From Phymorhynchus buccinoides (lineage: Eukaryota > Mollusca > Gastropoda > Neogastropoda > Raphitomidae): DNA of 64,000 bases. A program made the translations under genes and the position numbers. This document shows positions 53,701-64,000 of the stretch, piece after piece (the first letter of the stretch is position 1; every line of letters begins with the position of its first letter). Location: assembly GCA_017654935.2 (NCBI GenBank), contig CM065699.1, forward strand, positions 19,968,084-20,032,083, read 5' to 3'. A model generated the notes under the pieces. That model was given only the letters and a program-made list of their open reading frames with translations. It did no database searches and had not been told where the DNA came from.

Positions 53701-56700
53701 CTCAGGGTCATCTCAGTGTCATTGATACTGTGTTTTCCTGTCATCTCAGGGTCATCTCAGTGTCATTGATACTGTGTTTTCCTGTCATCTCAGGGTCATC
53801 TCAGTGTCATTGATACTGTGTTTTCCTGTCATCTCAGGGTCATCTCAGTGTCATTGATACTGTGTTTTCCTGTCATCTCAGGGTCATCTCAGTGTCATTG
53901 ATACTGTGTTTTCCTGTCATCTCAGGGTCATCTCAGTGTCATTGATACTGTGTTTTCCTGTNNNNNNNNNNNNNNNNNNNNNNNNNNNNNNNNNNNNNNN
54001 NNNNNNNNNNNNNNNNNNNNNNNNNNNNNNNNNNNNNNNNNNNNNNNNNNNNNNNNNNNNNNNNNNNNNNNNNNNNNNNNNNNNNNNNNNNNNNNNNNNN
54101 NNNNNNNNNNNNNNNNNNNNNNNNNNNNNNNNNNNNNNNNNNNNNNNNNNNNNNNNNNNNNNNNNNNNNNNNNNNNNNNNNNNNNNNNNNNNNNNNNNNN
54201 NNNNNNNNNNNNNNNNNNNNNNNNNNNNNNNNNNNNNNNNNNNNNNNNNNNNNNNNNNNNNNNNNNNNNNNNNNNNNNNNNNNNNNNNNNNNNNNNNNNN
54301 NNNNNNNNNNNNNNNNNNNNNNNNNNNNNNNNNNNNNNNNNNNNNNNNNNNNNNNNNNNNNNNNNNNNNNNNNNNNNNNNNNNNNNNNNNNNNNNNNNNN
54401 NNNNNNNNNNNNNNNNNNNNNNNNNNNNNNNNNNNNNNNNNNNNNNNNNNNNNNNNNNNNNCAGGGTCATCTCAGTGTCATTGATACTGTGTTTTCCTGT
54501 CATCTCAGGGTCATCTCAGTGTCATTGATACTGTGTTTTCCTGTCATCTCAGGGTCATCTCAGTGTCATTGATACTGTGTTTTCCTGTCTCAGGGTCATC
54601 TCAGTGTCATTGATACTGTGTTTTCCTGTCATCTCAGGGTCATCTCAGTGTCATTGATACTGTGTTTTCCTGTCATCTCAGGGTCATCTCAGTGTCATTG
54701 ATACTGTGTTTTCCTGTCATCTCAGGGTCATCTCAGTGTCATTGATACTGTGTTTTCCTGTCATCTCAGGGTCATCTCAGTGTCATTGATACTGTGTTTT
54801 CCTGTCATCTCAGGGTCATCTCAGTGTCATTGATACTGTGTTTTCCTGTCATCTCAGGGTCATCTCAGTGTCATTGATACTGTGTTTTCCTGTCATCTCA
54901 GGGTCATCTCAGTGTCATTGATACTGTGTTTTCCTGTCATCTCAGGGTCATCTCAGTGTCATTGATACTGTGTTTTCCTGTCATCTCAGGGTCATCTCAG
55001 TGTCATTGATACTGTGTTTTCCTGTCATCTCAGGGTCATCTCAGTGTCATTGATACTGTGTTTTCCTGTCATCTCAGTGTCATCTCAGTGTCATTGATAC
55101 TGTGTTTTCCTGTCATCTCAGGGTCATCTCAGTGTCATTGATACTGTGTTTTCCTGTCATCTCAGGGTCATCTCAGTGTCATTGATACTGTGTTTTCCTG
55201 TCATCTCAGGGTCATCTCAGTGTCATTGATACTGTGTTTTCCTGTCATCTCAGGGTCATCTCAGTGTCATTGATACTGTGTTTTCCTGTCATCTCAGGGT
55301 CATCTCAGTGTCATTGATACTGTGTTTTCCTGTCATCTCAGGGTCATCTCAGTGTCATTGATACTGTGTTTTCCTGTCATCTCAGTGTCATCTCAGTGTC
55401 ATTGATACTGTGTTTTCCTGTCATCTCAGTGTCATTGATACTGTGTTTTCCTGTCATCTCAGGGTCATCTCAGTGTCATTGATACTGTGTTTTCCTGTCA
55501 TCTCATCTCAGTGTCATTGATACTGTGTTTTCCTCAGTCATCTCAGTGTCATTGATACTGTGTTTTCCTGTCATCTCAGTGTCATTGATACTGTGTTTTC
55601 CTGTCATCTCAGGGTCATCTCAGTGTCATTGATACTGTGTTTTCCTGTCATCTCAGGGTCATCTCAGTGTCATTGATACTGTTTTCCTGTCATCTCAGTG
55701 TCATTGATACTGTGTTTTCCTGTCATCTCAGTGTCATTGATACTGTGTTTTCCATCTGTCATCTCAGTGTCATTGATACTGTGTTTTCCTGTCATCTCAG
55801 GGTCATCTCAGTGTCATTGATACTGTGTTTTCCTGTCATCTCAGTGTCATCTGAGTGTCATTGTACTGTTTTTCCTGTCATCTCAGGGTCATCTACTGTG
55901 TGTCATTGATACTGTGTTTTCCTCAGGGTCATCTCAGTGTCATTGATACTGTGTTTTCCTGTCATCTCAGTGTCATCTCAGTGTCATTGATACTGTGTTT
56001 TCCTGTCATCTCAGGGTCATCTCAGTGTCATTGATACTGTGTTTTCCTGTCATCTCAGGGTCATCTCAGTGTCATTGACACTGTTTTCCTGTCATCTCAG
56101 GGTCATCTCAGTGTCATTGATACTGTGTTTTCCTGTCATCTCAGGGTCATCTCAGTGTCATTGATACTGTGTTTTCCTGTCATCTCAGGGTCATCTCAGT
56201 GTCATTGATACTGTGTTTTCCTATCATCTCAGTCATCTCAGTGTCATTGATACTGTGTTTTCCTGTCATCTCAGGGTCATCTCAGTGTCATTGATACTGT
56301 GTTTTCCTGTCATCTCAGGGTCATCTCAGTGTCATTGATACTGTGTTTTCCTGTCATCTCAGGGTCATCTCAGTGTCATTGATACTGTGTTTTCCTGTCA
56401 TCAGTGTCATTGATACTGTGTTTTCCTGTCATCTCAGTGTCATTCAGTGTCATTGATACTGTCATCTCAGGGTCATCTCAGTGTCATTGATACTGTGTTT
56501 TCCTGTCATCTCAGGGTCATCTCAGTGTCATTGATACTGTGTTTTCCTGTCATCATCTCAGTGTCATTGATACTGTGTTTTCCTGTCATCTCAGGGTCAT
56601 CTCAGTGTCATTGATACTGTGTTTTCCTGTCATCTCAGGGTCATCTCAGTGTCATTGATACTGTGTTTTCCTGTCATCTCAGGGTCATCTCAGTGTCATT

Positions 56701-59700
56701 GATACTGTGTTTTCCTGTCATCTCAGTGTCATTGATACTGTGTTTTCCTGTCATCTCAGTGTCATTGATACTGTGTTTTCCTGTCATCTCAGGGTCATCT
56801 CAGTGTCATTGATACTGTGTTTTCCTGTCATCTCAGGGTCATCTCAGTGTTGATACATTTTCCTGTCATCTCAGTGTCATTGATACTGTTTTCCCTGTCA
56901 TCTCAGTGTCATTGATACTGTGTTTTCCTGTCATCTCAGTGTCATTGATACTGTGTTTTCCTGTCATCTCAGTGTCATTGATACTGTGTTTTCCTGTCAT
57001 CTCAGTGTCATTGATACTGTGTTTTCCTGTCATCTCAGGGTCATCTCAGTGTCATTGATACTGTGTTTTCCTGTCATCTCAGTGTCATTGATACTGTGTT
57101 TTCATCTCAGTCATCTCAGTGTCATTGATACTGTGTTTTCCTGTCATCTCAGTGTCATTGATACTGTGTTTTCCTGTCATCTCAGGGTCATCTCAGTGTC
57201 ATTGATACTGTGTTTTCCTGTCATCTCATCATCTCAGTGTCATTGATACTGTGTTTTCCTGTCATCTCAGTGTCATTGATACTGTGTTTTCCTGTCATCT
57301 CAGTGTCATTGATACTGTGTTTTCCTGTCATCTCAGGGTCATCTCAGTGTCATTGATACTGTGTTTTCCTGTCATCTCAGGGTCATCTCAGTCATCATCT
57401 CAGGGTCATCTCAGTGTCATTGATACTGTGTTTTCCTGTCATCTCAGGGTCATCTCAGTGTCATTGATACTGTGTTTTCCTGTCATCTCAGGGTCATCTC
57501 AGTGTCATTGATACTGTGTTTTCCTGTCATCTCAGGGTCATCTCTGTCATTGATACTGTGTTTTCCTGTCATCTCAGGGTCATCTCAGTGTCATTGATAC
57601 TGTGTTTTCCTGTCATCTCAGTGTCATTGATACTGTGTTTTCCTGTCATCTCAGTGTCATTGATACTGTGTTTTCCTGTCATCTCAGGGTCATCTGATAC
57701 TGTGTTTTCATCTCATATCTGTGTTTTCCTGTCATCTCAGGGTCATCTCAGTGTCATTGATACTGTGTTTTCCTGTCATCTCAGGGTCATCTCAGTGTCA
57801 TTGATACTGTGTTTTCCTGTCATCTCAGGGTCATCTCAGTGTCATTGATACTGTGTTTTCCTGTCATCTCAGTGTCATCTCAGTGTCATTGATACTGTGT
57901 TTTCCTGTCATCTCAGGGTCATCTCAGTGTCATTGATACTGTGTTTTCCTGTCATCTCAGGTCATCTCAGTGTCATTGATACTGTGTTTTCCTGTCATCT
58001 CAGGGTCATCTCAGTGTCATTGATACTGTGTTTTCCTGTCATCTCAGGGTCATCTCAGTGTCATTGATACTGTGTTTTCCTGTCATCTCAGGGTCATCTC
58101 AGTGTCATTGATACTGTGTTTTCCTGTCATCTCAGGGTCATCTCAGTGTCATTGATACTGTGTTTTCCTGTCATCTCATCTCTCAGTGTCATTGATACTG
58201 TGTTTTCCTGTCATCTCAGTGTCATTGATACTGTGTTTTCCTGTCATCTCAGGGTCATCTCAGTGTCATTGATACTGTGTTTTCCTGTCATCTCAGGGTC
58301 ATCTCAGTGTCATTGATACTGTGTTTTCCTGTCATCTCAGGGTCATCAGTGTCATTGATACTGTGTTTTCCTGTCATCTCAGGGTCATCTCAGTGTCATT
58401 GATACTGTGTTTTCCATCTCAGTCATCTCAGTGTCATCTCAGTGTCATTGATACTGTGTTTGTCATCTCAGTCATCTCAGTGTCATTGATACTGTGTTTT
58501 CCTGTCATCTCAGGGTCATCTCAGTGTCATTGATACTGTGTTTTCCTGTCATCTCAGGGTCATCTCAGTGTCATTGATACTGTGTTTTCCTGTCATCTCA
58601 GTCATCTCAGTGTCATTGATACTGTGTTTTCCTGTCATCTCAGGGTCATCTCAGTGTCATTGATACTGTGTTTTCCTGTCATCTCAGTGTCATCTCAGTC
58701 ATTGATACTGTGTTTTCCTGTCATCTCAGTGTCATTGATACTGTGTTTTCCTGTCATCTCAGGGTCATCTCAGTGTCATTGATACTGTGTTTTCCTGTCA
58801 TCTCAGTGTCATTGATACTGTGTTTTCCTGTCATCTCAGTCATCTCAGTGTCATTGATACTGTGTTTTCCTGTCATCTCAGGGTCATCTCAGTGTCATTG
58901 ATACTGTGTTTTCCTATCATCTCAGGGTCATCTCAGTGTCATTGATACTGTGTTTTCCTGTCATCTCAGGGTCATCTCAGTGTCATTGATACTGTGTTTT
59001 CCTGTCATCTCAGGGTCATCTCAGTGTCATTGATACTGTGTTTTCCTGTCATCTCAGTGTCATTGATACATCTCAGTGTCATTGATACTGTGTTTTCCTG
59101 TCATCTCAGTGTCATCTCAGTGTCATTGATACTGTGTTTTCCTGTCATCTCAGGGTCATCTCAGTGTCATTGATACTGTGTTTTCCTGTCATCTCAGGGT
59201 CATCTCAGTGTCATTGATACTGTGTTTTCCTGTCATCTCAGGGTCATCTCAGTGTCATTGATACTGTGTTTTCCTGTCATCTCAGGGTCATCTCAGTGTC
59301 ATTGATACTGTGTTTTCCTGTCATCTCAGGGTCATCTCAGTGTCATTGATACTGTGTTTTCCTGTCATCTCAGGGTCATCTCAGTGTCATTGATACTGTG
59401 TTTTCCTGTCATCTCAGTGTCATTGATAGTGTCATTGATACTGTGTTTTCCTGTCATCTCAGTGTCATTGATACTGTGTTTTCCTGTCATCTCAGGGTGT
59501 GTCATTGATACTGTGTTTTCCTGTCATCTCAGGGTCATCTCAGTGTCATTGATACTGTGTTTTCCTGTCATCTCATTGATACTGTGTTTTCCTGTCATCT
59601 CAGGGTCATCTCAGTGTCATTGATACTGTGTTTTCATCTCAGTCATCTCAGGGTCATCTCAGTGTCATTGATACTGTGTTTTCCTGTCATCTCAGGGTCA

Positions 59701-62700
59701 TCTCAGTGTCATTGATACTGTGTTTTCCTGTCATCTCAGGGTCATCTCAGTGTCATTGATACTGTGTTTTCCTGTCATCTCAGGGTCATCTCAGTGTCAT
59801 TGATACTGTGTTTTCCTGTCATCTCAGTGTCATCTCAGTGTCATTGATACTGTTTTCCTGTCATCTCAGTGTCATCTCAGTGTCATTGATACTGTGTTTT
59901 CCTGTCATCTCAGGGTCATCTCAGTGTCATTGATACTGTGTTTTCCTGTCATCTCAGTGTCATCTCAGTGTCATTGATACTGTGTTTTCCTGTCATCTCA
60001 GGGTCATCTCAGTGTCATTGATACTGTGTTTTCCTGTCATCTCAGGGTCATCTCAGTGTCATTGATACTGTGTTTTCCTGTCATCTCAGTCATCTCAGTG
60101 TCATTGATACTGTGTTTTCCTGTCATCTCAGGGTCATCTCAGTGTCATTGATACTGTGTTTTCCTGTCATCTCAGGGTCATCTCAGTGTCATTGATACTG
60201 TGTTTTCCTGTCATCTCAGGGTCATCTCAGTGTCATTGATACTGTGTTTTCCTGTCATCTCAGTGTCATTGATACTGTGTTTTCCTGTCATCTCAGTGTC
60301 ATTGATACTGTGTTTTCCTGTCATCTCAGGGTCATCTCAGTGTCATTGATACTGTGTTTTCCTGTCATCTCAGTGTCATTGATATACTGTGTTTTCCTGT
60401 CATCTCAGGGTCATCTCAGTGTCATTGATACTGTGTTTTCCTGTCATCTCAGTGTCATTGATACTGTGTTTTCCTGTCATCTCAGTGTCATCTGTGTCAT
60501 TGATACTGTGTTTTCCTGTCATCTCAGTGTCATTGATACTGTGTTTTCCTGTCATCTCAGGGTCATCTCAGTGTCATGATACTGTGTTTTCCTGTCATCT
60601 CAGTGTCATTGATACTGTGTTTGATACTGTCATCCTGTCATCTCAGTGTCATTGATACTGTGTTTTCCTGTCATCTCAGGGTCATCTCAGTGTCATTGAT
60701 ACTGTGTTTTCCTGTCATCTCAGGGTCATCTCAGTGTCATTGATACTGTGTTTTCCTGTCATCTCAGGGTCATCTCAGTGTCATTGATACTGTGTTTTCC
60801 TGTCATCTCAGGGTCATCTCAGTGTCATTGATACTGTGTTTTCCTGTCATCTCAGGGTCATCTCAGTGTCATTGATACTGTGTTTTCCTATCATCTCAGG
60901 GTCATCTCAGTGTCATTGATACTGTGTTTTCCTATCATCTCAGTGGTCATCTCAGTGTCATTGATACTGTGTTTTCCTGTCATCTCAGGGTCATCTCAGT
61001 GTCATTGATACTGTGTTTTCCTGTCATCTGTCATCTCAGTGTCATTGATACTGTGTTTTCCTGTCATCTCAGTGTCATCTCAGTGTCATTGATACTGTGT
61101 TTTCCTGTCATCTCAGGGTCATCTCAGTGTCATTGATACTGTGTTTTCCTGTCATCATTGATACTGTGTCATCTCAGTGTCATTGATACTGTGTTTTCCT
61201 GTCATCTCAGGGTCATCTCAGTGTCATTGATACTGTGTTTTCCTATCATCTCAGGGTCATCTCAGTGTCATTGATACTGTGTTTTCCTGTCATCTCAGTG
61301 TCATGATACTGTGTTTTCCTGTCATCTCAGTGTCATTGATACTGTGTTTTCCTGTCATCTCAGGTCATCTCAGTTGTGTTTTCCTGTCATCTCAGGGTCA
61401 TCTCAGTGTCATTGATACTGTGTTTTCCTGTCATCTCAGGGTCATCTCAGTGTCATTGATACTGTGTTTTCCTCATCTCAGTGTGTCATTGATACTGTGT
61501 TTTCCTGTCATCTCAGGGTCATCTCAGTGTCATTGATACTGTGTTTTCCTGTCATCTCAGGGTCATCTCAGTGTCATTGATACTGTGTTTTCCTATCATC
61601 TCAGGGTCATCTCAGTGTCATTGATACTGTGTTTTCCTGTCATCTCAGGGTCATCTCAGTGTCATTGATACTGTGTTTTCCTGTCATCTCAGGGTCATCT
61701 CAGTGTCATTGATACTGTGTTTTCCTGTCATCTCAGGGTCATCTCAGTGTCATTGATACTGTTGTTTTCCTGTCATCTCAGTGTCATCATCTCAGTGTCA
61801 TTGATACTGTGTTTTCCTGTCATCTCAGGGTCATCTCAGTGTCATTGATACTGTGTTTTCCTGTCATCTCAGGGTCATCTCAGTGTCATTGATACTGTGT
61901 TTTCCTCATCTCAGTCATCTCAGTGTCATTGATACTGTGTTTTCCTGTCATCTCAGTGTCATTGATACTGTGTTTTCCTGTCATCTCAGTGTCATTGATA
62001 CTGTGTTTTCCTCAGTCATCTCAGTGTCATTGTCATCTCAGTGTCATTGATACTGTGTTTTCCTGTCATCTCAGGGTCATCTCAGTGTCATTGATACTGT
62101 GTTTTCCTGTCATCATCTCAGGGTCATCTCAGTGTCATTGATACTGTGTTTTCCTGTCATCTCAGGGTCATCTCAGTGTCATTGATACTGTGTTTTCCTG
62201 TCATCTCAGGGTCATCTCAGTGTCATTGATACTGTGTTTTCCTGTCATCTCAGGGTCATCTCAGTGTCATTGATACTGTGTTTTCCTGTCATCTCAGGGT
62301 CATCTCAGTGTCATTGATACTGTGTTTTCCTATCATCTCAGGGTCATCTCAGTGTCATTGATACTGTGTTTTCCTGTCATCTCAGGGTCATCTCAGTGTC
62401 ATTGATACTGTGTTTTCCTGTCATCTCAGGGTCATCTCAGTGTCATTGATACTGTGTTTTCCTGTCATCTCAGGTGTCATTGATACTGTGTTTTCCTATC
62501 ATCTCAGGGTCATCTCAGTGTCATTGATCATCTCAGTGTCATTGATACTGTGTTTTCCTGTCATCTCAGGGTCATCTCAGTGTCATTGATACTGTGTTTT
62601 CCTGTCATCTCAGGGTCATCTCAGTGTCATTGATACTGTGTTTTCCTATCATCTCAGGGTCATCTCAGTGTCATTGATACTGTCATCTCAGTGTCATTGA

Positions 62701-64000
62701 TATACTGTGTTTTCCTGTCATCTCAGGGTCATCTCAGTGTCATTGATACTGTGTTTTCCTGTCATCTCAGTGTCATCTCAGTGTCATTGATACTGTGTTT
62801 TCCTGTCATCTCAGGGATCTGTGTTTTCCTGTCATCTCAGGGTCATCTCAGTGTCATTGATACTGTGTTTTCCTGTCATCTGTCATCTCAGTGTCATTGA
62901 TACTGATACTGTGTTTTCCTGTCATCTCAGGGTCATCTCAGTGTCATTGATACTGTGTTTTCCTGTCATCTCAGGGTCATCTCAGTGTCATTGATACTGT
63001 GTTTTCCTGTCATCTCAGGGTCATCTCAGTGTCATTGATACTGTGTTTTCCTGTCATCTCAGGGTCATCTCAGATGTCATTGTCATTGATACTGTGTTTT
63101 CCTATCATACTGTGTTTTCCTGTCATCTCAGTGTCATTGTCATCTCAGTGTCATTGATACTGTGTTTTCCTCAGTCATCTCAGTGTCATTGATCTGTGTT
63201 TCCCTATCATCTCAGTGTCATCTCAGTGTCATTGATACTGTGTTTTCCTGTCATCTCAGGGTCATCTCAGTGTCATTGATACTGTGTTTTCCTGTCATCT
63301 CAGGGTCATCTCAGTGTCATTGATACTGTGTTTTCCTGTCATCTCAGGGTCATCTCAGTGTCATTGATACTGTGTTTTCCTGTCATCTCAGTGTCATTGA
63401 TACTGTGTTTTCCTGTCATCTCAGTGTCATCTCAGTGTCATTGATACTGTGTTTTCCTGTCATCTCAGTGTCATCTCAGTGTTTTCCTGTCATCTCAGGT
63501 CATCTCAGTGTCATTGTCATCTCAGTGTGTCATTGATACTGTGTTTTCCTGTCATCTCAGGGTCATCTCAGTGTCATTGATACTGTGTTTTCCTATCATC
63601 TCAGGGTCATCTCAGTGTCATTGATACTGTGTTTTCCTGTCATCTCAGTGTCATTGATACTGTCATCTCATCTCAGTGTCATTGATACTGTGTTTTCCTG
63701 TCATCTCAGGGTCATCTCAGTGTCATTGATACTGTGTTTTCCTGTCATCTCAGGGTCATCTCAGTGTCATTGATACTGTGTTTTCCTGTCATCTCAGGTC
63801 ATCTCAGTCATCTGTGTTTTCCTGTCATCTCAGTGTCATTGATACTGTGTTTTCCTGTCATCTCAGGGTCATCTCAGTGTCATTGATACTGTGTTTTCCT
63901 GTCATCTCAGGGTCATCTCAGTGTCATTGATACTGTGTTTTCCTGTCATCTCAGTGTCATCTCAGTGTCATTGATACTGTTTTTTCCTGTCATCTCAGTG
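41741..64000. repeat. Giant 44-bp satellite array
   Basis: Continuous tandem array to the window end, about 500 units. The main 44-bp unit is GGGTCATCTCAGTGTCATTG, then ATACTGTGTTTTCC, then TGTCATCTCA. Frequent 33-bp units lack the 11-bp GGGTCATCTCA part, so the array is built on an 11-bp (G/T)GTCATCTCAG sub-repeat. The variants TTATCATCTCAG and TTATCACCTCAG cluster at the 5' edge (41750-42430); CCTATCATCTCAG is scattered. Truncated, jumbled units are common from about 44480. All frames (MFSCHLRVISVSLILCF-type text ending SSQCH) are repeat translations, not genes. Confidence 0.98.
53962..54461. other. Assembly gap (500 N)
   Basis: Exactly 500 N within the satellite. The round number indicates a scaffold gap of unknown true size, so the array length here is not reliable. 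Confidence 0.99.

Noticed and set aside
41741..64000. CRISPR-like array or many small satellite-encoded proteins
   Set aside because: Units are contiguous with no unique spacers, the host is eukaryotic, and all frames are shifts of the same 44-bp unit ending at the same TGA.

Overview
This is nuclear DNA of an animal, not a microbe. One large gene on the + strand is split into at least 21 short exons (94-589 nt) by GT-AG introns full of SINEs, LINE fragments, MITE-like elements and microsatellites. Runs of TTAGGG/CCCTAA, dense (CA)n tracts, tRNA-derived SINEs and TTAA-flanked piggyBac-like MITEs fit a marine invertebrate. A mollusc, perhaps a gastropod, is my best guess, but that is an inference with no marker gene behind it.

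The gene is a ZNFX1 orthologue or paralogue (NFX1-type zinc finger-containing protein 1, a UPF1-like SF1 RNA helicase). The 21 exons, from 28 to 41099, join without a frameshift or internal stop into 4191 nt (1397 codons). In order they carry: part of the N-terminal region; the conserved block before the helicase; the Q-motif-like LNESQ; Walker A GPPGTGKT; motif Ia; a long insertion between helicase motifs; the TTTGAA region; Walker B-like [26 protein letters not shown]; the VDNYQGEE and VALSRAR motifs; and the first NFX1-type zinc fingers. Both ends of the gene lie outside the window. One intron uses a GC donor and one acceptor is a NAGNAG.

Layout: 1-5400 N-terminal exons with a broken LINE and SINEs; 5400-10000 MITEs, a piggyBac-type relic and a hAT-like relic; 10560-11333 the Walker A exon with its 5' edge tandemly repeated; 11400-14016 copies of one MITE family, one holding a 28-bp satellite; 14053-19826 the middle exons; 20180-22780 a 67-bp minisatellite; 23500-37300 the rest of the helicase and the first zinc fingers among SINEs and MITEs; 37300-41100 nested MITEs and the last visible exon; 41740-64000 an unbroken satellite with a 44-bp unit and one 500-N assembly gap.

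The most unusual feature is a recurring pattern inside this one gene. Exon edges, usually an intron 3' splice site plus the first part of the exon, have been duplicated locally, often in tandem, then decayed. I see it for the exons at 2478, 8220, 11207, 18383, 19669, 25410, 29827 and 40976, and possibly 34159. The Walker A copies are intact and in frame, so alternative acceptors could give one, two or three P-loops. The terminal 22-kb satellite has a perfect-looking 3' splice site in nearly every unit and may be an extreme case of the same process.
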